Below the pieces are notes generated by a model. That model was not told the origin of the DNA and ran no database searches. It saw only the letters and a program-made list of their open reading frames with translations. From Diphasiastrum complanatum (taxonomy: Eukaryota > Streptophyta > Lycopodiopsida > Lycopodiales > Lycopodiaceae), in NCBI GenBank assembly GCA_029204225.1, contig MU831899.1, positions 1-33,608 on the forward strand: a stretch of 33,608 nt of DNA, written 5' to 3'. Below, in pieces: positions 1-11,670 of this stretch (positions within the stretch are counted from its first letter, which is position 1; the number at the start of each line of letters is the position of its first letter). Both the position numbers and the translations under genes were made by a program.

Positions 1-1
1 A

Positions 2-850
2 TCATCAAACACAATTGTTCTTCTCACAGAACTACTATTGGAGCAAATGACAAAATTATACAAACAGCAGATGGAGCAACTTATGGCGCAATTTGACCAG
101 AAATTGACAGCCTTACAAGGAGCTATAGCAGTAACGCCACATCAACTGAAACCAAACCAACTATAGTATCCACGAAGGGAGAATGTATGGTGTTCAGTGT
201 GCATGTAAAACCATACAACGAACGAGTGTCCAGTCCTAAAGCAAAATCTGTGACTGACACATAGATTCTGCCATCTGTGCAATGCAACATCGCACGATAT
301 GACATTTTGCCCGTTTAATCCCCGGATTTTTCAACAGAAGAGAAGTCCTTATCAGACTTCTTATCTATATCATCAAGGGGCACCAAATGCGACACCGAGG
401 TATGGCGCACCGAATCAGCAACAACGTATGGCCTTACCTGCACCACCAGGGCTAGCCAATCAACAAGTGGCCCATGTAAGTCTGATAGCAGCAAACCAGA
501 GATGCAAGTACCACCTCAACCTGAGCAGCAGCAATGGTACAGACCAGATGAACCATTTATGGATCCTGTCATAAATGAATATGTTGCAGTCTATACAGCT
601 CAAACTTAGCATCAAGGCGGGAGGAACTATGGTTGCTACGGATATTGCGAAAAACATAGAATTGTGGAATGTTCCTACTAGGGACAATATACATCCTTCT
701 ACCAAAAATGCGGTTATAGACACTACTACAAGAATTGTCCATTTAGACCTGAAACCAGTCCACCTCTCAACCTCATTGCGATACAACAACCAACAGTTCC
801 AGCAGGGATGCCATCGAAAAGACACCAATTCTACGCTCCTGTGTTAGCCA
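2..850 (+). pseudogene. Ty3/gypsy gag C-terminus with degenerate zinc knuckles
   Basis: The window opens inside a Gln-rich helical frame (residues such as LLLEQMTKLYKQQMEQLMAQ) ending at a TAG near 163-166. A Pro/Gln/Ala-rich stretch follows at about 299-570. At roughly 610-745 one frame shows two Cys/His clusters: CYGYCEKHRIVEC, and CGYRHYYKNC a few codons later, separated by a TAG. Neither has the canonical C-x2-C-x4-H-x4-C spacing, so these are eroded or divergent nucleocapsid knuckles. Position just before the protease supports a gag identity. Several frameshifts and stops make it a pseudogene. Confidence 0.6.
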
Positions 851-1104
851 TCACGCGAGCATAGAAGAGGAAGGAAGTGGCTCCCTCACCACCACCCTCG
901 GTCACTGACGACCAACCCTCAACTTTAGTGCCATATCCAAATGTGAGGGAAGAAAGACGATAGTACCAGAAAATACAACACTGGGTACAGAAGGCACAAG
1001 CGGAGGAAAAAGAGCAGGAAAAGGACAATTTCACGGAACCTCTAGTTGGTGGCGAACGGGAACCGCAAGCGGGCTCACCACTGCGCACTGACCAGAATGA
1101 TCAG

Positions 1105-1690
1105 TTGCACCAACATGGACCACCTTTTCACATGGTGGAACCCGAGGAACCATTCATTGAAAGGCTCACACTTTTACTAGCGAGCCGTGTTAGTTTACCA
1201 CTTGGGAAACTACTGCGGATTGCACCACAAGCGAAAAGCCTTCTAGTTGAATGGGCCAAAGCGAATGAGGAGCCCGTAGTGCCTGAGCCCATATATTGTA
1301 TGGGCTATGAAGAAACAAGTAACGTCCTCCACATCGGGACAGCATGGGAAAGTGAGGAACACAACATCACTTTGCCAATCAAACACAAGAGATACAAGGA
1401 CGAGGCAACAGTAGTAGATGGAGGATCAGGTGTCAATTTGATCTCCACTACTTTGTATGAAAAGTGGGGTCTGCAAGGGTTGAAGCTAGCAAGATTCACC
1501 TTCAAGCTGGCGGATCAATCCTATGTGAAACCAAAAGGTGTAGTTGCCGATATCCCTTTAAAAATGGCATGGCATGCAGTTTGTGATCACTTTTGTAGTC
1601 GTGGATATACCTGAATATCCAACTGCATACCGTGTGTTACTGGGAAGACCATGGTTGAGGACTGCGCAAGTAGTACACAACTGAGGTACA
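1105..1690 (+). pseudogene. Ty3/gypsy aspartic protease domain
   Basis: The 169-residue open stretch contains VVDGGSGVNLIS, matching the retropepsin active-site flap region in which plant gypsy elements have D-G/S-G-S-x-V-N. Upstream, residues around PIYCMGYEETSN form the usual lead-in. After a frameshift near 1590 the homologous frame continues as VVVDIPEYPTAYRVLLGRPWL, the conserved GRPWL end of this protease. A stop follows at about 1680. It would cleave Gag-Pol in the virus-like particle. It is inactive here because of the frameshift and stops. Confidence 0.8.
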
Positions 1691-1750
1691 GGGAAACTTA
1701 CCTTCAAGAACAGAGAGCAGGTTGTAAAGCTCGATCCAACCACATGGGCG

Positions 1751-2476
1751 GTGAAACCTATTGCACCCAAAGTTGATGACGGATCATCCACGATAGATCA
1801 CACGATTGATCGCCCAATGCCAGCCAAGGGAGGTCACTATGATTCCAGGACGGACGTCGTGAGATGGACGGATGCATTAGCAACTATTGACTGTCGGGCA
1901 TGTCAATATGAACCAGATCCTGAACCCAGTACATCTTCACCCAAGTGTTACACTATGGACACACCAATCACATTTGGGGTGGGGGTAAATATGATAAATG
2001 TAGCATGGCTATCAACGGAACCTATTGAGAACCCACTGGACGATGATTTAGTCCCTTGCCAACATGCTCTAACTTATAATAAGGAGATTGAGCTGACTGA
2101 TGAGCAGGTCCTACATCACATGGACCCAGATCGTTATGGAATCAAGAAAGTACCAGCTCAACCACCACAAAAGTCTGCTATGGCGAAAGTCTCAAGGATC
2201 GATCCACCCAAGGCACCTGCGAATAAGAAAAATCAGTTGAAGCAACGCTACAACCAGGTGATCCGATGGAGTGATCTACCCAAAGAGGCAATAGCTATAG
2301 TGGATGTCGATATTCGCACCCACAAGGCGAATGTCGCTGCAGTTTCGATGAAAGACAACAAGGATGAATCCACCAAAATGACAAAAAAGAGCAAAAAGAA
2401 AGTGTTGGATTCCTTGAAGTCAATCAAGATGGACTCAGATACATTGTCATCTTCTATAAAGGTGACCAAAAGATGA
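1751..2476 (+). pseudogene. Gypsy pol linker between protease and reverse transcriptase
   Basis: A 241-codon open frame lies between the protease and RT. It is acidic early and very Lys-rich late (KDNKDESTKMTKKSKKKV). I recognise no catalytic motif. Its position and strand make it the protease-RT connector of the same polyprotein. From 2477 to about 2712 the frame is broken by several stops before the RT lead-in resumes. Confidence 0.55.
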
Positions 2477-2712
2477 CCAGTCGGGCTAAGATCAATATGC
2501 TGAAAGAGGAATCTCGATGAGCTCCAATTCACGAGATGCCTCAAGAGTTATACCTTGGACGATGTGGTAATTATGATGCCGCAAGCTCAACGAGAACCTG
2601 ATCAAAGTCAGGCACTAGCGAAACAAGTCTTCAAGGGACCTGAGAAATGTAGCCGATGAACCTTGCCGAGCTAGGTGAAGAGGAAAAGATAGTGCATGTG
2701 GGAGAGTAGTTA

Positions 2713-3590
2713 ATGCCCACACAATTCAAGAGATTACAATTTTTGTTGGTGGAATATAAAGACTGTTTTGCCTGGAGTTATAGTGATCTTAAGGACATTC
2801 CATTAACAGTAGTCCAACACACCATACCCTTGGTGGATGGAACAGTCCCCAAGGTAAGCCGTTACTATTGCTACAACCCGAATTATACAGAGCTGATCAA
2901 GCAAGATTTGCAAAAGCTGATGGATGCAAATTTCATTTATGAAATTGAACACACGGAATGGGTATTGTTGATAGTTATAGTACCCAAGAAGAATGACAAA
3001 ATGCGGATTTGTGTGAATCTGAAGGTGCTAAATGCAGTCACCAAAAAGAACCATTTTCCCTTACCATTTACAAAAAGTGTCCTCGACAGAGGCTAGCGCC
3101 GAAGCCTACAGTTTTCTAGATGGCTTCAGTGGCTACAACCAGGTGAAGATAGCCCCCCAAGACAGGGAATGGGGAACTTAAGCTTATAAAGTGATGCCAT
3201 TTGGACTTTGCAATGCCCCAGGCACCTTCCAACAAGTCATGCAGGTGGCATTCCAAGATTATTTGCAAATTTTTTTGAAAATTTTCTTGGATGATCTGTG
3301 CATGCATGGACCAAACTCAGAACACTTATCCAATTTGGAGAAAGTTCTACAAAAATGTCGAGACTTCCAGATCTCCCGGAATCCAAAAAAATGTCAATTT
3401 TGGATGACACATGGCTTGATTCTCGGCCATATAGTATCAAGACATGGGATCGCCACAGACCTATCAAAGATCAGGATCATTGTTGATCTACCACCATCAG
3501 GGACAATCCGCGAGGTCAACATCTTCATGAGTCATGCTAACTATTATAGGATCTTCATTCTGGATTTTGCGGAGTTAGCCTGACCAATTT
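2713..3590 (+). pseudogene. Ty3/gypsy reverse transcriptase domain
   Basis: The lead-in CFAWSYSDLKDIP, the palm motif DKMRICVNLKVLNAVTK, a shifted segment FLDGFSGYNQVKIAPQD and then MPFGLCNAPGTFQQVM follow in the correct RT order. The catalytic box at about 3284-3295 reads FLDD rather than the usual YxDD. The connection ILGHIVSRHGI matches the RT thumb. A frameshift at about 3096-3190 and a TGA at about 3582 inactivate it. It would copy element RNA into cDNA inside particles. Confidence 0.88.
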
Positions 3591-4041
3591 ACAAACTCAC
3601 AACGAATCCACATTGGAACGAGGAAGCCCTAAAGGCTTTCCAAAAGCTTAAGGATGCATTGATTTCAGCACCAATCTTACGCCCACCCAATTGGTCCATT
3701 GAGTTTCATATGCATACGGACGCATCGAAGTATGCAATTGGAAAAATCTTAACCCAGCCAGGTAAACACAAAAAGGATTTTCCAATCCGATTTGCAAGCT
3801 GACATCCCAGTGATACAAAAATGAATTATTCAACCACAGAGTGGGAAGCACTGGAAATGATCTATGCGGTTAAGAAATTTTGGCACTACCTGATCGCCAC
3901 ACATTTCGTTTTTTATATGGACCATCAACCCTTGCTCTATCTCGTTAACAAAACTTGCAACACCGGTAGAATCACCAAATGCTACTTTTGTTGTTGGAGT
4001 TTGATTTTCGGCTAGTAGTTTGCAAGGAAAAATAGCACTAC
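3591..4041 (+). pseudogene. Ty3/gypsy RNase H domain
   Basis: The frame directly after the RT has DASKYAIGKILTQPGK near 3720-3765 and, after a stop, MNYSTTEWEALEMIYAVKKF and YMDHQPLLYLV. These correspond to the first Asp, the Glu of the ExE segment and the DHxxL region of gypsy RNase H. At least two in-frame stops interrupt the domain. It would degrade the RNA strand during reverse transcription. Confidence 0.8.
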
Positions 4042-5390
4042 ATGGCAGATCATGTGCCGCGAATCAAGGGAAAGGAGGTTGCAACCCAACCCGACGATGA
4101 GCTGGCCGATGCTGTCTTATTTTATGTAGACACAATACCAGAATGGGCTGCCGACATTGTTGAATATCTAATGCAGGGCCAACCAGACAAGTCACTACCG
4201 AAGGCGGAACAGCGAAAATTGATCTTGAAGGCTAGACCTTATCAGTTGATTGCCAGCCAGTTGTATCGAAGAGGTCCAGACGGGATTCTTTGACGATGTA
4301 TTCTTCCTCATGAGGCCACCTAGATCATTTCACTTTCATATGAAGGCATGGGTGGAGGCCATTTTGCATCCAACATTACAGTTCGCAAGATCCTGCAATA
4401 AGGATGTTGGTGGCCAACGATTCATAAGGATACGAAGGAATACTTGAGAAAGTGTGATGTGTGCCAAAGGGTGAGGAGGCCAACGAGATTGAATTATGAC
4501 CTACTGCATCTAGTCTTAGCCCAAGCACCATTCAAAAAGTGGGGACTGGATTACATTGGTCCAATCCACCCTGCAACAAGGAGTTCCCAGGCTCGATACA
4601 TAATCGTAGCCATGGACTATCTCACCAAGTGGGTCGAAGCAAGGCAGTAAGAGTAGCTGATGGCAGGACCACTGCCAAATTCCATTATGAAAATATCATT
4701 GTGCGCTTTGGATTCCCGCTGGAGCTAGTCAGCGATCGCGGAAGTCATTTCATCAATGAGACCATCAAGGTCCTGTTGGAGGAATTCTTTGTGATCCATA
4801 AAACCAGTACGCCTAATTATCCTTGTGGTAATGGGCAAGCAAAATCATCCAATAAGATCCTGTGTAGCATGCTCACGAAAACAGTTCAAGCTAGCAGATC
4901 AAATCGGGAACATAAGTTGCATGCTGCTCTGTGGGCATTCAGGACAACATATAAGGGAAGCACTGATCAAACACCTTTCCAATTGGTGTATGGTCAAGAT
5001 GCTATAATGCCAGTAGAGTTTCTAGTTTCTTCATTAAGGATTGCTACAACACAACGCCCGAATGAATTCAAATCTCTACAACTATGCCACGAAGCTCTGC
5101 ATAAACTCTATGAAACATGCTTACTAGTTGTGCATGCACTGGCAGCTGAAAAGGAAAGACGCAAAGCATGGCATGATCGTAGGTTACAAAAGAAGGATCT
5201 TGGCTCCGGAGATCTGGTCCTAATGTATAAAACCAAGGTGATCAAGGGAAAATTAAAATTCACAGGCGAAGGTCCTTATCGGATCAAGGAAATTCTTAAT
5301 CATGGAGCCGTGAATTTAGAGAAGCTAGATGGGACACCGTTCGATACACCCATCAATGGTAGCCGGTTGCACAAGTACTGGCCACCGTAG
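4042..5390 (+). pseudogene. Ty3/gypsy integrase
   Basis: The segment opens with ADHVPRIKGKEVATQPDDEL, a common RNase H-integrase linker. The zinc head survives as the Cys half, CDVCQRVRRPTR, at about 4453-4490; the His half at 4300-4380 is degraded. The core has KWGLDYIGPIHPA and MDYLTKWVEA (first Asp). After a frameshift at about 4648 it continues LVSDRGSHFINETI (second Asp), then a PNYPCGNGQAKSSNK region where the usual Glu of GQAE is changed to Lys. The C-terminal part GEGPYRIKEILNHGAVNLEK is typical. No chromodomain follows before the TAG at 5388-5390. Confidence 0.85.
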
Positions 5391-6311
5391 TGAGATAGAT
5401 CCAAATTGGTGGTGGCACATTATGAAAAGCTATTCTGATAGACCATCATCACTAGATCTAAGAAGATCAAGCCAAATCAAGCTAGATCCATCAAGATTCA
5501 GCCAGATCTAGCAAGATCGCAAAAATCCATCAAGATCCAAGAGGGATCCAGATCCGAATGGGATCAATAAGGAAGAAAATCATCAGATTATGCCAATAAG
5601 TCCCCTACAATTGCAGATTAGAGACCTTGATCTCAGTAACTATGGCAAATAAAGGGAAAAATTCAATCAAAACTGATGGAACTGTTACCAATTATCCATC
5701 AAAACTTCCAGAGAACTACCAACAGTTAGATCAAGCATGTGTAAAATTGATTACTAGTTTGCAAAAGTTAAAAATCAGAGAATCTCAAGATCTCGTCAAA
5801 AAACACTCTAAAAGAGTACTTTTTTCATGATTTTTGGAGATCCCCTAGGAGATAGCTCTTGAAACTTGGACAGTCACTAGATCTGACTGGGAGATGTATT
5901 TCTAGAAATCTCTTCAAGAGTTCCTGATGGAGGAATCATCATTTCTTAGTGTGTGCGAGGGTTCCCAGAAGCTGAATCTTCAGAACCCTCACAGAGCATC
6001 AAGATCATCCTACCAACCCTCGCAAGGTACCTAAATGGAATTAGAGCAGTGAAATTAGCCTGTCTACATGGTTTGATTTTGTAAATCCAATCACAGGAAC
6101 ATGTTGTGCGAGAGATCACTTCCTGCAAGAGTTGAACCTTCGCAGACAGTCTGAACCCTCGCAGAACCTTCGCAGGGCAGCCAAATCACCTTCTGAACTC
6201 TTGTAGACTTCCTTGAGATCTTAGAATTTTGTGAAAAAGGTCTCTGCCAAAATTTGGGTGGAACTGAACAAGGGAAAGTGCATTTCCCATAATACGCACT
6301 CTAAATTCCGC
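5391..6311 (+). other. Non-coding spacer with short AGATC- and CCTCGCAGA-type repeats
   Basis: No credible gene is seen. From about 5440 to 5560 the trinucleotide-like words AGATC, AAGATC and GGATCC recur many times. From about 5950 to 6180 a short word close to AACCCTCGCAGA recurs about six times with variants. Both patterns are typical of LTR or promoter sequence, but I could not pair the stretch with another LTR in the window. Confidence 0.4.
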
Positions 6312-6318
6312 TATATAA
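6312..6318 (+). promoter_or_regulatory. Possible TATA box
   Basis: CTATATAAGG at 6311-6320 lies about 255 bases before the ATG at 6573 of the following degenerate reading frame. The spacing is long but compatible with a leader. It may be either the promoter of that gene or an LTR promoter. Confidence 0.4.
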
Positions 6319-6572
6319 GGGTTGATTTCGAGTCATTTGTCACCTTTGCTGACAAAGCTCTGCTCAAATTTTCACTGAAATTTTCAAGTTCTCTGTTTGC
6401 GACCAAACTTCCTACCAGCTATCATCTGCTCATACTGAACATAGATCTGCGCTCTAAACTACAGTTTTTGTCATCCAACACTCGTTATTCATAGTTTTTT
6501 TATCGTTTCTACACCTTTTTACCTTTTCCACCATTTTTCTCACTTTTTTGCCCTTTAACTATCAGTACTAAC

Positions 6573-9400
6573 ATGGCCTCCTCATCCTTTGAAGACTCTG
6601 GCACCAAGTGGGTGATCCAGCGTGAAATTTCCGAGGCCACATAAATTTGGCCCTTACCCTCTAACGCACTGATTCAACCATGGCTACAGATAGCCGGCCC
6701 ACTTCTTGAGGCAATGGGATTTTTTCTGGCCCTTTTCCATTCTGAGATTAACATGGGCCTCGCCCTTCACGCTTACACCACCTGAAATGCGTCAAAGACA
6801 CGCTTCCACTTCCTGTACCAAGGTACCACCACGTACAAGGTCAGGATTAATACAAACTTGATGGTCACCATTGGCATTATGTCTAGTGACTATCAGTCCA
6901 TCTCCCACCGTCAGACAAAAGCCCTGATTAGACCTTTCGTTGCCAAAACCGCACTAGAGATTTCCATCCAGACTAACAACGGTTACCTGATAGATGCTAT
7001 CACAGAACCAGTCATATAGGCGGCTACGCATTTGTTGAGCAACTTTCTAGTTGTTTCAACATTTCACAAGGACAGAATACAGTCCACGCTGCTGAGTCAG
7101 ATAGTGGAAATTTTTTTGGAATTCCCTGGCCCCTCACTTGTGCCATACGACTAGCATAGCTTCCTTATTGGTGAACTAACCATCTCTATTAAGCCCAACA
7201 ATCGTGATCATATCGCTGCAGGCACCTTGCTGTGTAACTTTGCTTGCGCACTTCTTGAGGCAAAAGTGCGTGGTTTCTACCATTCCAGTCTTCTTTCTTC
7301 CACCGTGCGCACATTAACCTCTATCCACCATCTCAAACATCCACCTCCTCCCAACCTGCAGTTTTCGACACAACGACCATAAAAAGAATGCGTGGCGTTG
7401 CCTCTTCATCTTCATCTCCACCTACTACCCGAAGATGCACAACCACCACCGCACTAACCACTCCATCAACCACCGTCTCTTCTTCTTCTATGCAACCTTC
7501 CCCTCCTATCTCTGTTGTCACTACCCCTCTTTCTATTCCATCCACGACTATTTCTATTCCCATCCCCGTTTCCTCTGTCGATACCACTCCCATTTTTGTT
7601 CCATTATCCACTACTCTGTCCATCACCATCGCATCCTCCATCACTCCTGCCACCACCATTGCTCCCCTCACGTTTAATCCATCTGATTCAGTTGTCTCCC
7701 AACACTTTGGCATGGATGCAAGTCATCAATTTTTCAGCCCCACACTAGCCCATTTCTGCTCCATCCTCGCCTTCTGTGCTCCACACCACACTTCAATTCC
7801 CCTCTGTTCCTCCCATCTTCTCATTTGGACAAACCGTCCTCACCCCCGTTTCCATTGTTGCTTCTAGCACCCCACTTGTTTTGCCACCAAAGGTTGCCCG
7901 AGGGCAACCAACCGTTTCCTGATGATGTATTTGTTCAAACCATTTTCATACCACATCGCCAAATCGGGCTAATTCCACCACCCCAGATGATCACAGTTCC
8001 CCTAAGAATCTGATTGAAGACAATGATGATGACACTCCACAAGTCGCCGGGGCTGATACCACACAAGCCCCTATCAGTGCCAGTGTATCGGCTGCTGCCA
8101 CCGACTTACTGACGGGATACCAGACTCTGGGCAAATACATCTTGGAGGCAATAGCAGCCAAAGCTATTTTGAAAAGCAGGGTACTACACCTGGCCACAAG
8201 CAACACACAGTTGCGAGCAGAATTCACCAAGCTGTAGCATGGGCTGATTCTAGCTCAACAACATGAACAAGAAGGGCACCGAGAAATTGCCAAGTTGCAG
8301 CAGAAGGAGGAGGGCCTCAATCTATACATCCAAAGCCTCTCCAAAGCGCTGACAGAGGCCTCCACGAAGGTGCGGGAGCTTCAATCCAAAGCATCCCAAC
8401 GGCTTGCTCCACTCTAGGCGCAACTACAAATTTACGAAGCAGAGAAGAAACACCTGGGGGTAGAAGTCAAAGCCCTACAAAGTGAAAAGCTCGTCTGGTT
8501 AGCTCAACCTGCACCAGAGTCAAGGACACTATCTGAATCAGAGATGAATCTTTTTAGACATCAGGTGCAAGTATATAGCCAAACATTAAAGAGCTATCAG
8601 GCAAAGTTCGATATAATTATTGGGCAAGGGCCACTCACGAGCTCCCCCAGGCGAAACAATCCCTCAAGGCTTGTCAATAGTACATGGAAAAGAAGGCCTA
8701 GCCCACCCCCGTAGTGATTCCACTGCCACCTATTTTTGACGCTGCATAGGCCAGTACAAGCCAGGACCAAAGCCGACAAGCAGTAGGGGGATTCAATCAA
8801 GAACAAAGGTCCGAAGGCCAAGACCAAGGATCAACCGATATGGGTGTTGAGGCGCGAGACCAAGGCCAAGGTGCAGGTACCAGCCAAGGCCAAGAAGAAG
8901 GACAAGCAAAATCATCCAGAGGTTCGCGCACCATATCTGCCAACCGGGCCTTTTGAAGACCAAAGTCTGTGGAGGTGAAAATAAACAAATTCCTAGCAAA
9001 GTATCCCCACGAGTCATCAAGAGGCGGCTAGTAGATATTGTTTTCAGCTCAGATAATAAAGGGAAAGGAGCTGCAAGCATTACCCGCCCTCTAACCACAA
9101 CCAGAGTGGTGTCAGCAGCTGTTTGAAAGAGACCCTGCGGCCATCAGGGCCTATGTGACAAGTCCGCAATAATTATGGGTGAAAGCGCACTTTTTGCCAT
9201 GCACACGACGATCCAAATGGGCAGAATGCGGCAACCCTCTGGACAAGATCACAATTCAAAATTTCAATTGGCTGATCATTCCATCAGAGTATGGTTGGAA
9301 TACGGATGTAGATGCCAGAAGGGCTCTCACCCTATTTGCCAATAACTACTTCAACTGCCCTAATCCAACAGTCCAAGATGAATGGATAGGATCAATGTAA
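6573..9400 (+). pseudogene. Unrecognised degenerate gene with S/T/P-rich middle and coiled coil
   Basis: From ATG 6573 one frame runs 269 codons with only four internal stops (6642, 6783, 7017, 7152) before TAA 7380. That is far fewer than random and indicates a decayed coding region. A frameshift near 7360 leads into a Ser/Thr/Pro-rich stretch to about 7867. From 8010 to 8760 comes a heptad-rich coiled coil (KALTEASTKVRELQSKASQR), then a Lys/Gln-rich part with VRAPYLPTGPFEDQS, and finally 73 codons ending at TAA 9398-9400. The 8310-9060 part recurs at 21980-22727. It lies downstream of gypsy integrase on the same strand, so it could be a third ORF of that element, a captured gene or a separate element. 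I do not recognise the protein. Confidence 0.55.
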
Positions 9401-9653
9401 ATATTAGCCAATAGGATTTTGGGGCAAGGGCCATCCCATTTTATGAAAAGTCACCATTTGTACTCTATTTTGATGCTTAATAGAGAGGAGAAGACTCTAT
9501 CATTTTGAGAGCTCAAGCATCCTCATTTACTAATCACTCTTGCTTATGCTATTGTTGTGGTTGCTTGTTATTTCCATTTTCCATGCTTTTTGTTTATGCT
9601 AGTTAAGGTTTTTTCATAAGCAATGAAATTGAGCATTTGAGCTAACCTCCATC

Positions 9654-10933
<1,280 letters not shown>

Positions 10934-11261
10934 ATGATGGATTACCATTATAGTCAGAACATTTATCTTTCATCTACTGATGAAATACAATCTGAAATCG
11001 TATGTTACAGCCTTGCATTTGACGGACAACCAAGTTCAATCAACATTGATGATTGGTTGACTAAATTGAAAGCTTATTTCTGCCATTGCCATTATTTTGA
11101 AGAGCATAAAATTTATTTCGCTTCACTGTGCTTTCAAGGACAAGTTCGAGCATGGTGGGATACTCAAGCACATTTGAGCACAAAGCTTTGGAGTCAATTC
11201 AAAATTGCTTTCATTGATAGTATTACCAAGTTTTATGAGAAATCATTCGAATCTCTCATTA
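10934..11261 (+). pseudogene. Gag-like fragment interrupted by the TIR element (5' part)
   Basis: About 109 codons read AFDGQPSSINIDDWLTKLKA followed by FASLCFQGQVRAWWD. This matches the retrotransposon gag core, in which a hydrophobic x-G-x-A-x-x-W-W motif is typical. The frame runs straight into the left terminal inverted repeat at 11262. Joining the base after the TA at 11260-11261 to 20044 keeps the frame open to TAA at 20190-20192. This indicates that the TIR element inserted into an existing gag frame. Confidence 0.6.
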
Positions 11262-11360
11262 GGGCCCTTTTTGGACTCATAAAGGGCCTCTTCCTTGCCT
11301 AAACAAGTTTTCTAATCATAATTAATTTAGTGCTAATCAATCCTACGTGGCCCTTTACCT
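11262..11360 (+). repeat. Left terminal inverted repeat
   Basis: GGGCCCTTTTTGGACTCA at the border is identical to the reverse complement of the right end. CCTCTTC follows in both after a 1-base gap. After an extra ~20-base piece present only here, the CTAATCATAATTA..GTGCTAATC part also matches its right-hand partner. The two arms are clearly related but imperfect. Confidence 0.75.
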
Positions 11361-11670
11361 TGGGTTACCATACAAGGTGAGCAAGAGTTAAGGCCTAAAT
11401 GTAGGTCTCATTTTCATAGATTCTTGTAGGTTATTTGCATAGACTATAATAGGCAACTAATAGGTAAGTTACAAATTACAACTAGAGTAGGGTTAGTATA
11501 GGACGACCTTTCATTGTCCTAACTACAATAGGACCCTAGGGATGGAAACTAGTATATGCCTAATAAAGCTTATATCATGGTTAGTTCACATTGAACTTTG
11601 ACACAAGGTTGATTAAGGTGTGTTTCTACTGTTCTACATAGATTCTTTTGGGAAATTCGACATCTTCAAG
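11361..11670 (+). other. Subterminal region and putative promoter of the transposase-like gene
   Basis: About 310 bases contain no gene. TAGG- and AGGTAAG-type words recur, as is usual for transposase-binding subterminal regions, but I see no clear regular motif. It would contain the promoter of the gene starting at 11671; no convincing TATA box stands out. Confidence 0.35.

Larger units (their letters stand above)
1..5390 (+). mobile_element. Decayed Ty3/gypsy retrotransposon, gag-pol internal region
   Basis: The domains follow in the Ty3/gypsy order: gag tail, aspartic protease, reverse transcriptase, RNase H, zinc-binding integrase head and integrase core, all on the plus strand. Nearly every domain is broken by stops or frameshifts, so the copy is dead. 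The 5' LTR and gag N-terminus lie outside the window, and no 3' LTR could be paired here. Absence of a chromodomain after the integrase and the DGGSGVN-type protease suggest a non-chromovirus gypsy lineage, but the lineage call is inference. Confidence 0.9.

Noticed and set aside
7388-7748. Small His/Tyr- and Leu/Pro-rich proteins in overlapping frames
   Set aside because: These are alternative frames of a CT- and CA-rich low-complexity stretch. The S/T/P-rich frame fits best with the flanking decayed gene.
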